Position numbers and translations under genes: made by a program. Positions 13,180 through 20,430 of a DNA stretch of 35,700 bases are shown here, in pieces. How positions within the stretch are numbered: the stretch's first letter is position 1; each line of letters starts with the position of its first letter. Source of the stretch: Heliobacteriaceae bacterium (GTDB lineage: Bacteria > Cyanobacteriota > Vampirovibrionia > Gastranaerophilales > Gastranaerophilaceae). The DNA lies in assembly GCA_031265495.1 (NCBI GenBank), contig JAISCP010000151.1, positions 1 through 35,700 of the forward strand, given 5' to 3'. Under the pieces are notes generated by a model, which was not told the DNA's origin, searched no databases, and saw only the letters and a program-made list of their open reading frames with translations.

Positions 13180-14038
13180 CTCTTTTTGCAATACTTCTGT
13201 CGGTAATTTTGTCCTTAACTTTTACGCCCAGATAAACTCCGAGTGAACTTAACGCTGCCAGGCCCAAATAAGTTGCAAAACCCAGAGCATTTGTTTTAGC
13301 AGCTTTTTTAGCCAATTCCGGACTTAAAGCTTTTCTTGCAAAACTGTTTCCTCTTAATGTTGCAAGACCTTCTTCCGCAAGAACAGGCAAAAATGCCGCA
13401 AAAGTTAATTTGCCTGCGTTCTCTTTAATAAATTTGGTCACTTTGCCGGTTACGGATTTAGGTTCTTCTGATTTTTTAGTTTTAAATAACGCAATCAGCG
13501 AAACAGGAGCTGCAAGCAGCATAAAAGGTCTGCTTTTTTGCAAAATTTTTCCGGCGGTACTCAGGTTATGATTGAAGGCATGACCGAGTTCATGAAATCC
13601 TGCAAGGGATAATTTATCAGGCAAAATTACCTTTTTAGCGCCAAAAGTATAGCAAGCATTCTTACCGTCGTTGAACATACCGCCTAAAACTTCCCCGCAT
13701 ATTTTTTTTATATCTTCCGGCAGTTTTCTCAAAATCGGCTTGCTGTTAATCTCTTTTGTCATAATTTTTGCAATTTCATCAGCGTTCTGCTCAGTTGCTT
13801 TAATGATACTAACGCCCTTTTTATCCAGTCCTGAAGTTTGCAGGGTATTTTCAATAGCTTTATTAACCGTCTTAAATTCATCCTGACTCAAGCTGCTGCT
13901 AATACCGGCCATGTGATTCAGTATTTTTGGAGCGCCAATCTTGTGCGGAATTAACACAAGGCTGTTTACCGTACTTCCTGCTATAACACCGCCGATTATT
14001 GCGCCGACAGATGGTTTTTCAGTATTCACTACCGTCAT
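13142..14038 (-). CDS. Putative membrane-bound zinc metalloprotease, family unknown
   Basis: A 298-residue protein I cannot assign to a named family. FHELGHAFNH at 148-157 fits the general zinc-peptidase signature (HExxH, His149, Glu150, His153). A later AEEGLATLRG (Glu222, Glu223) could supply the third metal ligand as in gluzincins. Hydrophobic segments lie at about 11-30 (glycine-rich, VGAIIGGVIAG), 170-186, 209-222 and 241-257, so the motif would sit near the membrane. Residues 45-130 look like a helical soluble domain. It overlaps the 3' end of dciA by 38 bases, tail to tail. No strong ribosome site. Role inferred only from motif and topology: envelope proteolysis or a host-cell-facing function. 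Confidence 0.7.
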   Translation of the reverse strand: MTVVNTEKPSVGAIIGGVIAGSTVNSLVLIPHKIGAPKILNHMAGISSSLSQDEFKTVNKAIENTLQTSGLDKKGVSIIKATEQNADEIAKIMTKEINSKPILRKLPEDIKKICGEVLGGMFNDGKNACYTFGAKKVILPDKLSLAGFHELGHAFNHNLSTAGKILQKSRPFMLLAAPVSLIALFKTKKSEEPKSVTGKVTKFIKENAGKLTFAAFLPVLAEEGLATLRGNSFARKALSPELAKKAAKTNALGFATYLGLAALSSLGVYLGVKVKDKITDRSIAKRAMTTSSRQILNP

Positions 14039-14192
14039 TCTGCTTTCTTTTCATACACTACTTAATTTAATAAAACAATAACGGAAAAAAATTGCTGGTA
14101 ATTGAAAATGCCATATCTCGTATTATACTGCTCTATAAGGCATTATGTCCGGCTTACAGGTGTTTTAAAGTTATTTTTACAATTATTTACAA

Positions 14193-14237
14193 TTGCATTT
14201 TTTCAGAATTAATGCTAAAATAATATAAGTGAGGTGC
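14193..14237 (+). promoter_or_regulatory. Promoter and ribosome site of the small exported protein gene
   Basis: TTGCAT (14193-14198), a 17-bp spacer, and an extended -10 TGCTAAAAT (TAAAAT at 14216-14221), followed by GTGAGGTG (14230-14237) and the ATG at 14241. The leader would be about 13 bases. Confidence 0.6.
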
Positions 14238-14240
14238 TAT

Positions 14241-14522
14241 ATGAAAAAAATTATATTATTAGTTACAGTAATGCTAAGTCTTCCGGCAATGGCTGATACA
14301 ATAAATTTCAGCGGAGCACAAAATTCTGCGTCTAAATCTTACCCGCAACTGCCCCGCAGCTCGGACGAAGTTCAGCCGGCTAAAGAAGCGCGTGAAATTA
14401 AAACTAATCCTCAGGCCAAAAAGCAGCCGCCGATGACTTACGGCAATTTCCCGCAAAATTACGACAGCGCAAACTCAATGATGCTCATGCAGCAGTACGG
14501 TATAATGCCCGGAGCATTTTAA
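14241..14522 (+). CDS. Small exported protein of unknown function
   Basis: A 93-residue protein with a clear signal peptide: MKKIILLVTVMLSLPAMA with likely cleavage after AMA (residue 18). The mature part is polar, rich in Pro, Gln, Ser and Asn, contains the NFSGAQNS block just after the cleavage site and ends with a methionine-rich segment (SANSMMLMQQYGIMPGAF). No lipobox cysteine and no recognised domain. The start is fixed by a GTGAGGTG site four bases upstream; an in-frame GTG at 14229 would spoil the signal peptide. It stands alone downstream of an intergenic region with its own promoter. Confidence 0.7.
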   Translation: MKKIILLVTVMLSLPAMADTINFSGAQNSASKSYPQLPRSSDEVQPAKEAREIKTNPQAKKQPPMTYGNFPQNYDSANSMMLMQQYGIMPGAF

Positions 14523-14527
14523 TTTAG

Positions 14528-14660
14528 GGAATAGAGGACGTAAATATTAAAACAACCGTACGTGAAGGAGCTATTCCGAAAATTTCAGCATTAAAACACC
14601 ATGAAGGTGAAGTATTATCCCCCTTGAAATTTAAAAAAAAATCGGTTATAATAAGAATAT
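14528..14660 (+). pseudogene. Possible remnant of a coding sequence
   Basis: An open stretch of about 43 codons without a start codon reads like protein (IEDVNIKTTVREGAIPKISA, then LKHHEGEVLSPLKFKKKS) and ends at a TAA at 14658-14660. The codon usage looks like that of neighbouring genes, but there is no ATG, GTG or TTG start in frame. It could be the tail of a deleted gene. I do not recognise the fragment. Confidence 0.3.
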
Positions 14661-14748
14661 AAAGGGCGAGGATGCGCTAACATCCTCTTAAAAAAGCCCT
14701 TAAGTGATTTGAGTGCTAGTATTATCAGTAAAATGATTACTAGCGCTC
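14648..14748. repeat. Two hairpins after the small exported protein gene
   Basis: The first (14648-14689) is an inverted copy of the post-nusA block with stem GAGGATG/CATCCTC (14668-14674, 14681-14687), differing at one base in the loop. The second has GAGTGCTAGTA (14711-14721) and TACTAGCGCTC (14738-14748), an 11-bp stem with one G-U pair followed by TTTC, which may act as a terminator. Confidence 0.55.
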
Positions 14749-14835
14749 TTTCAGGTATACTGAAATTCACTTGCTCTCACCTCCTGCCACCCTGATAGCA
14801 GTGAATAGGATTGTCACAGCCCACCATAACCATCA

Positions 14836-15090
14836 CGTCATCCTGAATTTATTTCAGGATCTGGCCAACGTAAAAAATATTCAACTTCCGTAAGCTTTAC
14901 TTCCCCGTACAGAAGTCAGATCCTGAAACAAGTTCAGGATGACAGGATGGTTGTTCGGCAACTGATGGTCTTTTTGCTTTTATTGATAACGTCATTGCGA
15001 GGAGCTTGCGCGGCAAGCGACGAAGCAATCCAGTCAAAAATGTTGAATTTACCGGATTGCCGCGTTGGGCTGACGCGCTGCAATGACGCG
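14836..15090. repeat. Palindromic REP-like repeats (two families)
   Basis: GTCATCCTGAAT with TTTCAGGATCTG opens the first unit and its inverted partner CAGATCCTGAAAC ... AGGATGACAGG closes it at about 14945. The second unit (14990-15088) begins GTCATTGCGAGGAGC and ends CTGCAATGACG. No gene is apparent in 14523-15279 other than the remnant noted; a short ORF at 15223-15279 is discussed among rejected items. Confidence 0.7.
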
Positions 15091-15279
15091 GCGGGAGAAG
15101 GTATCTCCGGATTAAATGAATGTCGACACTGCCTGGAAAGTTTCTTTAAATGTAATCCGAATTTAAAATATCTGATTACATGGAACTTGTACCTGTAAAA
15201 GCGCCAAAAGGGGTGTTGTATCATGGCCGATGGTTTTGCTGCTGTTTTTGGCCCCAAGAATTTAAAAATTTTAGGATAA

Positions 15280-16266
15280 TTACTTAGCCGGCAGGTACGC
15301 CTGCGGGTATGTGTAATCTTCTCTGAATCCTAAATGGCGGTACATTTTCAACGCCTGAAAATTGTTTGTTTCTGTTGTTGTGTTAATCTCGGTTATCGGT
15401 CTTTCGCCGGAATCCACCTGTTCAAGGATTTTTTCTACGGAATTTTTCAGCAAATATTTTGACAAACCTTTGCCCTGATGTTGTTTTCTGATTGCAACAA
15501 TAGGAATGTTTGCAATAGTTCCGCCGGTAAGGTTCATAAAACAAAAACCTGCGGGCAGTCCGTTATACAGCAGAACGCTTGTGGCTTCCGGCAGAAATTC
15601 CGCGTAAATGTTATTGACAATTTTATCAATAACATCCTGTGTACCCCGCAAAGTCTTAAATCTCGGGTCAAACAGGATATCCGCACTGGTTTTGAAAGCT
15701 TCATGCACCACTTCAACTGCATCTTTGGCGTAAGCTTCATCCCATGTAACTATTTTATAACAATCTTCCGGTTCAGCCGGAGCGTTCAGCCTGAAAATAT
15801 CTCCGGAAGCGGAGCCTTGCATCATGAACCGCAGAACCGCAATGCCCAAAAACTTGAACCCGAATTGCGGAATTTCACTCACAAACTCTTTTTGCGCTCC
15901 AAGCATCGGGTAGCATACAACCCTATTTTTGCGCTCATCCTTTGTAAGCTTGAGGAAAACCCCGATAAGTATTTTAGTACGTTCGGCAGTATTTTCCATT
16001 TTATACGAGTGAATAATATTCAGCTCCACCGCTTCGGAAACAATGGTTGTGTAAACCAGAAACGCCGCCGGTTTAGTGTTTTCATACAGCACAATACAGT
16101 TGATAAATTCCTGTTTTACCGCATCAGTGAAGCCTTCAAAATTAAGCGGTTCAAGCTCAAACTGATATTCGTTAACGGCACGGCACTTGAAGTCTTCGTA
16201 AATTTCCGCAAAGCCTTCAAAATCTTTTTCGGTCAGTAATCTTACATCAAAATCTTTTTCAGTCAA
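15280..16266 (-). CDS. GNAT-family N-acetyltransferase with two GNAT-like halves
   Basis: A 328-residue acetyltransferase. The C-terminal half (about 170-328) is a normal GNAT domain: VAIRKQHQGKGLSKYLLK at about 256-273 is the acetyl-CoA pyrophosphate-binding motif (Q/RxxGxG/A) and NFQALKMYRHLGF near 305 is the conserved motif B region. The N-terminal half looks like a second, degenerate GNAT fold without that glycine motif. The start is a TTG at 16266 overlapping the end of ribBA by eight bases, with GGAG seven to eight bases upstream. Translation is therefore coupled to riboflavin genes; the substrate is unknown. Confidence 0.82.
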   Translation of the reverse strand: MTEKDFDVRLLTEKDFEGFAEIYEDFKCRAVNEYQFELEPLNFEGFTDAVKQEFINCIVLYENTKPAAFLVYTTIVSEAVELNIIHSYKMENTAERTKILIGVFLKLTKDERKNRVVCYPMLGAQKEFVSEIPQFGFKFLGIAVLRFMMQGSASGDIFRLNAPAEPEDCYKIVTWDEAYAKDAVEVVHEAFKTSADILFDPRFKTLRGTQDVIDKIVNNIYAEFLPEATSVLLYNGLPAGFCFMNLTGGTIANIPIVAIRKQHQGKGLSKYLLKNSVEKILEQVDSGERPITEINTTTETNNFQALKMYRHLGFREDYTYPQAYLPAK

Positions 16267-17476
16267 ATAAATGCTCCATCCGTTCTTTTTTAGTTGTCAT
16301 GTAACGTTCATTATATTCGTTAATCTGCGGTTCTGTTTTTATTATATCATGGATTGTCAAGCCGTAGCCGTTCAACGCAATAATTTTTTTCGGGTTATTT
16401 GTAATAAGGTTGAAGTTGTCAAACCCTATATCAAGAATAATTTGGGCGCCGACCCCGTAATCTCTTAAATCCGGCTTAAAACCGAGTGAAATATTTGCGT
16501 CAACGGTATCCTGCCCGCAAAGCTGAAGCTCGTAAGCTTTAATCTTATTTACCAGTCCGATACCGCGCCCTTCGTGTCCTTTCATATAAATAAGCGCGCC
16601 TTTGCCGTAGTCGTTAATCATTCTCAGCGCGTTGTGAAGCTGGTAATTGCAGTCGCATCTCAGACTGTGGAAAATATCTCCTGTCAGGCATTCGCTGTGA
16701 ACGCGGATTAGCGGAATTTTACCGCTGCCGTCGTCTTTTACCAGCGCAACATGTTCTTCGCCGTTAAGGTTGTTCCGGTAGCCGTATAAATTGAATTCTC
16801 CGAATTGCGTTGGCAAAAGCACCTCAGCTTCACGGGTTACAAACTTATCAGATTTAATGCGGTATTTGATTAAATCCGAAACAGTGATAAATTTTATATT
16901 ATGTTTTTGTGCAAAAACTTTAAGTTCATCCCGCCGCGCCATAGAACCGTCTTTGCCCAGAATTTCGCACATAACCCCTGCCGGTGTATGTCCGGCAAGT
17001 TTTGCCAAATCAACACATGCTTCGGTATGTCCCGTTCTTTGCAGAACTCCGCCGGGCTTTGCGGTACACGGGAAAATATGACCCGGCCGGCGCAAATCCG
17101 AAGGCTCTGCATCAGGCGCGGCTGCGATTTCAATTGTTTTTGCGCGGTCAAAAGCTGAAATTCCGGTTGTTACCCCGAACTTTTCCGCTCCGTCAATACT
17201 GACGGTAAAAGCGGTTTTCATGCTGTCCGTGTTCCGGTCGACCATTTGCGGCAGGTCAAGTCTTTCGGCGATTTCCGGTGAAATTGCAAGACAAATAAGC
17301 CCGCAGCATTCTTTTGCCATGAAATTTATATATTCCGGCGTAACGGCTTGTGCTGAAAGCAGTAAATCGCCTTCATTTTCGCGGTCTTCATCATCGGCGA
17401 CAATGACAGGCATGCCGGATTTAAAATCTTCAAGCGCGCTTTCAATTGTATCAAATATCATTGTGTTATTAATCAT
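16259..17476 (-). CDS. ribBA: Bifunctional riboflavin enzyme RibBA
   Basis: Supplies both precursors of riboflavin: the N-terminal domain (about 1-205) makes 3,4-dihydroxy-2-butanone 4-phosphate from ribulose-5-phosphate, with the acidic loop ADDEDRENEGD at 27-37; the C-terminal domain (about 210-400) is GTP cyclohydrolase II, with zinc cysteines in HSECLTGDIFHSLRCDC (C-x10-C-x-C) and GHEGRGIGL. Length 405 residues, as in other RibBA proteins, and both halves look intact. The ATG overlaps the stop of ribE by four bases; a second in-frame ATG lies five codons later. Confidence 0.97.
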   Translation of the reverse strand: MINNTMIFDTIESALEDFKSGMPVIVADDEDRENEGDLLLSAQAVTPEYINFMAKECCGLICLAISPEIAERLDLPQMVDRNTDSMKTAFTVSIDGAEKFGVTTGISAFDRAKTIEIAAAPDAEPSDLRRPGHIFPCTAKPGGVLQRTGHTEACVDLAKLAGHTPAGVMCEILGKDGSMARRDELKVFAQKHNIKFITVSDLIKYRIKSDKFVTREAEVLLPTQFGEFNLYGYRNNLNGEEHVALVKDDGSGKIPLIRVHSECLTGDIFHSLRCDCNYQLHNALRMINDYGKGALIYMKGHEGRGIGLVNKIKAYELQLCGQDTVDANISLGFKPDLRDYGVGAQIILDIGFDNFNLITNNPKKIIALNGYGLTIHDIIKTEPQINEYNERYMTTKKERMEHLFD

Positions 17477-18099
17477 AAAAATCCGTTTTCCGCAAGCAGC
17501 CGGAGGTCAATACTGCCGTTAATTTTATTATTATCCGCGCAAAGAAATTTTTCAACATACTTTCCTATAAGGTCGGTTTCTATGTTTACAATCCCGTTGG
17601 TTTTCAAGTCTTTTAAATTAGTATTTTCGTACGTATGTGGGATAATCGCCGCCGTGAAAATATTCCTGTCCGCCGCAGCAACGGTGAGGCTGATTCCGTT
17701 TACGGTAATTGAACCTTTGTAAACAATAAGTTTTGAAAATTCCTGAGGGACTTCAAAGTTCAATTCATAAAAATCTCCTGTTTTGGTTTTGCCCGTAAAA
17801 ACTCCGGTACAGTCAATATGCCCGGTTACCAGATGTCCGCCCAGACGTGTTGAAAGTGTCAGCGCGCGTTCAAGGTTAACGCGGTGCGCCGCGCCCAAAT
17901 TTGTAACCCGTAAAGTTTCGGGGCTGACATTTGCGGTGAATGAGTTTGTACTTATTGCGGCAACGGTTTGGCAGCAGCCGTTAACAGCAATGCTGTCGCC
18001 GGTTTTTGTTCCGTCGAGAACCGTACGGCATTCAACCTCAATTGTATTATCCGTAAACCTTTTGATAAAACCTGTTTCTTCAACAATACCTGTGAACAT
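17473..18099 (-). CDS. ribE: Riboflavin synthase, alpha chain
   Basis: Dismutates two 6,7-dimethyl-8-ribityllumazine molecules to riboflavin. The 208 residues form two similar lumazine-binding barrels (about 1-95 and 96-190); MFTGIVEETG is the canonical start and GHLVTGHIDCTG the start of the second half. First gene of ribE-ribBA-acetyltransferase; ribD and ribH are not in the window. No FMN riboswitch is seen: a TATAAT ends six bases before the ATG, leaving no room for a leader, so the mRNA is probably leaderless. Confidence 0.96.
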   Translation of the reverse strand: MFTGIVEETGFIKRFTDNTIEVECRTVLDGTKTGDSIAVNGCCQTVAAISTNSFTANVSPETLRVTNLGAAHRVNLERALTLSTRLGGHLVTGHIDCTGVFTGKTKTGDFYELNFEVPQEFSKLIVYKGSITVNGISLTVAAADRNIFTAAIIPHTYENTNLKDLKTNGIVNIETDLIGKYVEKFLCADNNKINGSIDLRLLAENGFL

Positions 18100-18111
18100 G
18101 GCTTTATTATA
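18100..18111 (-). promoter_or_regulatory. Leaderless-type -10 box of ribE
   Basis: On the minus strand TATAAT (18111-18106) is followed by AAAGCC and then the ATG at 18099. There is no Shine-Dalgarno site. The -35 region is not well conserved. Confidence 0.65.
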
Positions 18112-18128
18112 TCATGAATAGATGATAA

Positions 18129-18330
18129 AATTAGTTGAAAGGTTGAATAGTTGAACGGTTGAATAAATTTTGGGTAGAACCTGATGTAATGGGTGCAGGC
18201 TCAGCCTGCCCTTCTCCCTCTGGGAGAAGGTGCCCGCGGATGAGGGTTTTATTGATTTAAGTAAATAGGTGACTATGATTGGTTTTTAACAGCCCTATTC
18301 ACTATTTCCTATTTGCTATTTACTAATAAC
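18129..18330 (+). repeat. Composite repeat with octamer and heptamer arrays
   Basis: Order: GTTGAAAG GTTGAATA GTTGAACG GTTGAATA (period 8, 18134-18165), TTGGGTAGA with a weak hairpin, GCAGGCTCAGCCTGC palindrome, CCTTCTCCC/GGGAGAAGG hairpin (about 18209-18231), GGATGAGGGTTTTATTG, and further on CTATTCA CTATTTC CTATTTG CTATTTA CTAATAA (period 7, about 18295-18329). It occupies the whole ribE-nanE divergent region except the two promoters. Confidence 0.7.
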
Positions 18331-18354
18331 CGTGTAACTAATTTTTTTTTGCGT

Positions 18355-18366
18355 TATAATGAATTT
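18355..18366 (+). promoter_or_regulatory. Leaderless-type -10 box of nanE
   Basis: TATAAT at 18355-18360 is six bases from the ATG at 18367 and nothing resembling a ribosome site lies between or upstream (a run of T precedes it). The -35 region is weak (GTGTAA at 18332-18337). Confidence 0.6.
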
Positions 18367-19053
18367 ATGCTTAATCGTTTGAGAAATAAGGTAGTGGTTT
18401 CAGTTCAGGCAATGCCTGTGGAGCCTTTGTATACTGAAAATTGTATGATTGCCATGATGAAATCCGTAGTTAAAGGCGGTGCGGGCGGACTTCGCGTTGC
18501 CGGCGCAAGAGACGTAAAGAATGCTAAGGCGCTTTTTGATATTCCGGTAATGGGGCTGATTAAACCTAATATTATACCTGCGAACTGGCACGAAATCGTT
18601 TATATTACTCCTACGGTGAAAGATGTTCTTGAGCTGGTGAATGCCGGTGCGGATATTATTGCGTTTGACGGAACTTCCAGAGACAGGGAAGGCTGTACTT
18701 TAGAGGAAATTATCAAGTACGTTAAAATAAACAAACGGATTTCTATGGCTGATGTTTCTACTGTGGAAGAAGGCTTGAACTGTGCAAATCTCGGGGCGAA
18801 TATACTCTCAACTACTTTGTCCGGGTATACACAGTATTCTCCGTTGAAGTCCGAAGGTCCTGATTTTGAGCTTTTAGAAGAGCTGGTTAAGCGGACGGAT
18901 GTTCCGGTTGTTCTTGAAGGCAGAATTTGGGAGCCGGAAGAAGTTGACAGAGCATTTGAACTCGGCGCGCACTGCGTGGTTATAGGTTCGGCAATAACAC
19001 GTCCGCAGCTGATTACAAAACGGTTTATAAACAGGGCAGCCCGGCAAACGTAA
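18367..19053 (+). CDS. nanE: N-acetylmannosamine-6-phosphate 2-epimerase
   Basis: Cytoplasmic TIM-barrel enzyme that converts ManNAc-6-phosphate to GlcNAc-6-phosphate in sialic acid/ManNAc use. The 228 residues begin MLNRLRNKVVVSVQAMPVEP, the family start, and contain GGAGGLRVAGARD, the DGTSRDR segment, SMADVSTVEEG and the C-terminal GAHCVVIGSAITRP phosphate site. A longer frame to 18313 exists but would read through the -10 box, so the ATG at 18367 is chosen. Fifteen bases separate it from nanK. No sialate lyase (nanA) is in the window, so free ManNAc or a distant lyase would feed it. Confidence 0.94.
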   Translation: MLNRLRNKVVVSVQAMPVEPLYTENCMIAMMKSVVKGGAGGLRVAGARDVKNAKALFDIPVMGLIKPNIIPANWHEIVYITPTVKDVLELVNAGADIIAFDGTSRDREGCTLEEIIKYVKINKRISMADVSTVEEGLNCANLGANILSTTLSGYTQYSPLKSEGPDFELLEELVKRTDVPVVLEGRIWEPEEVDRAFELGAHCVVIGSAITRPQLITKRFINRAARQT

Positions 19054-19067
19054 CAGAGGGAATTTAC

Positions 19068-19958
19068 TTGAGTAATATGAAAAAAGCGCTGGCAATAGAT
19101 GCAGGCGGAACAAAAATTTATAACACAATCGTGAATGACAAAGGCGAAATCGTAGCCGGAGTTGAAAAACATAATACGCCGAAAACTTTTGAAGGGATTT
19201 TAGAGGTATTTAGAAAGATTATTGCAGCGCACGAAGACGAAGTTGATATAATTGCGTTTGCAACGGCAGGCGCGGTGAACAACGAAAATACCGGTATTGT
19301 CAGTTCTACCGGAAACCTTCCTGCGGAGTATCCGCTGCTGGATTTCCGGTCTTTGAGTACAAAAAAAGTTTTTGTGGAAAATGATGCGAATGCGGCGGCG
19401 TGGGCAGAGCATGTTATCGGAGTTTCCAAAAGAATGCCGCATTCCGTAATGCTTACCCTGGGCACGGGCGTCGGAGGCGGAATTATTGTTGACAATAAGC
19501 TGCTGAAAGGCAAGAGCGGCGCTGCCGGCGAAATGCATTTTAAGATTTATCCGGACAAACGCCGGCGTTGTACCTGCGGAGCTTTTGACTGTTTTGAAGC
19601 TTATGCGTCCGGAACGGGGATGAGGCTTACCGCCGAAGAAATCTCCGGCAGGTCTGATATTACTACCTATGATGTTATTGAAGGAATGAGAAAAGGCAAT
19701 GATTTAATGACAAAAATTTTCCAAAAATGGCAGAATGATTTGCTTGCAGGGCTTGCGGGGCTTGCAAATATATTTGACCCGTGCGCTTTGGTCTTGTCAG
19801 GCTCAATGGCTGAGTTTGCGGACTTGGAGTATTTGGAAAAAGAGGTTAACAGTCAAATAGTAACCTCTCCGACAAAGGTTCTGCGCGCAAACGCCGGAAA
19901 CTATGCAGGCATGATTGGCGCGGCCCTGCTGGGGCTGTCAAGAAGGTTGAATGGTTGA
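19068..19958 (+). CDS. nanK: ROK-family N-acetylmannosamine kinase-like protein
   Basis: ATP-dependent sugar kinase, most likely making ManNAc-6-phosphate for NanE. Features: phosphate-binding loop AIDAGGTK at about 9-16, catalytic region ENDANAAAWAEH (Asp in NDANAAA), LGTGVGGGIIVDNKLLKG, and the ROK cysteine cluster CTCGAFDCFE at about 168-177 (zinc site). Length 296 residues is usual. TTG at 19068 is preferred because GAGGG sits seven bases before it; the ATG at 19077 would be 16 bases away. The last codons (RRLNG-stop) lie within a TTGAA-type repeat array. Specificity is inferred from the adjacent nanE; other ROK sugars cannot be excluded. Confidence 0.88.
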   Translation: MSNMKKALAIDAGGTKIYNTIVNDKGEIVAGVEKHNTPKTFEGILEVFRKIIAAHEDEVDIIAFATAGAVNNENTGIVSSTGNLPAEYPLLDFRSLSTKKVFVENDANAAAWAEHVIGVSKRMPHSVMLTLGTGVGGGIIVDNKLLKGKSGAAGEMHFKIYPDKRRRCTCGAFDCFEAYASGTGMRLTAEEISGRSDITTYDVIEGMRKGNDLMTKIFQKWQNDLLAGLAGLANIFDPCALVLSGSMAEFADLEYLEKEVNSQIVTSPTKVLRANAGNYAGMIGAALLGLSRRLNG

Positions 19959-20050
19959 AAAGTTGAACGGTTGAAGGGTTTACATCGGAAACCTTTATTG
20001 ATACCGTCATTGCGAGGAGCGCGAAGCAATCCAGTCAAAGATAGTTGAAA
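19945..20050 (+). repeat. TTGAA-type array and REP-like fragment at the nanK 3' end
   Basis: AGGTTGAAT GGTTGAAA AGTTGAAC GGTTGAAG is a near-octameric array that includes the nanK stop codon. It is followed by GTCATTGCGAGGAGC and GCAATCCAGTCAAAG, half of the palindromic REP-like family. Confidence 0.65.
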
Positions 20051-20430
20051 GGTTTAAAAACCGTTAAGCGCGTTCAACAAAACAAGCAAAGCAGACAGGT
20101 AACAACTTACAAAAGCCGGTAAGGGTAAAATGCAAAAATTAAAGGTAAAAACATAAAAAGGCGAAGTACACTAACATTAACTTGAAAGGGTATAAAAAAA
20201 CTTGAAAGGGCATAAAAAGCAAAAGAGACAGGTAAAACAGTTGAAAAGTTGAAGGGTTGAAAGGTTTAAAAACCGTTAAGCGCGTTCAACAAAAAAAGCA
20301 AAACAGACAGGTAAAACTGTCAAAAGCCGGCAATGGGTAAAGCTGATAAATAATGAAGTAATTTCAGACAAAGGCGCCAAAAGGTAAAACCAACTTGAAA
20401 GGGCATAAAAAGACTTGAAAGGGTATAAAA
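20051..20430 (+). promoter_or_regulatory. Duplicated nusA-like leader upstream of the 72-codon gene
   Basis: Two successive copies (about 20051-20218 and 20270-20430) share AAAAACCGTTAAGCGCGTTCAA, a GACAGGTAA segment (hairpin GACAG/CTGTC in the second), AAAAGCCGG, a spacer, AAAGGCG, and tandem ACTTGAAAGGG-TATAAAAA units. The nusA leader (9290-9407) has the same order. The last unit provides the ribosome site for the gene at 20431. A 472-base gene-free stretch otherwise. Confidence 0.55.

Noticed and set aside
15223-15279. 18-codon frame MADGFAAVFGPKNLKILG and an overlapping 36-codon frame at 15179
   Set aside because: AAGGGG lies before the first, but the frames are short, overlap each other in different phases and lie in a repeat-rich stretch; no support for either beyond chance.
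15478-16239. Long open frame of 253 codons on the plus strand inside the acetyltransferase gene
   Set aside because: It is antisense to a clearly conserved GNAT gene, has no ribosome site and a composition typical of a reversed coding strand.
16894-17522. Several overlapping frames on the plus strand opposite ribBA
   Set aside because: All are shadows of a strongly conserved gene on the minus strand.
18100-18366. FMN riboswitch upstream of ribE
   Set aside because: The -10 box lies six bases before the ATG, so there is no leader, and the conserved riboswitch core was not found on either strand.
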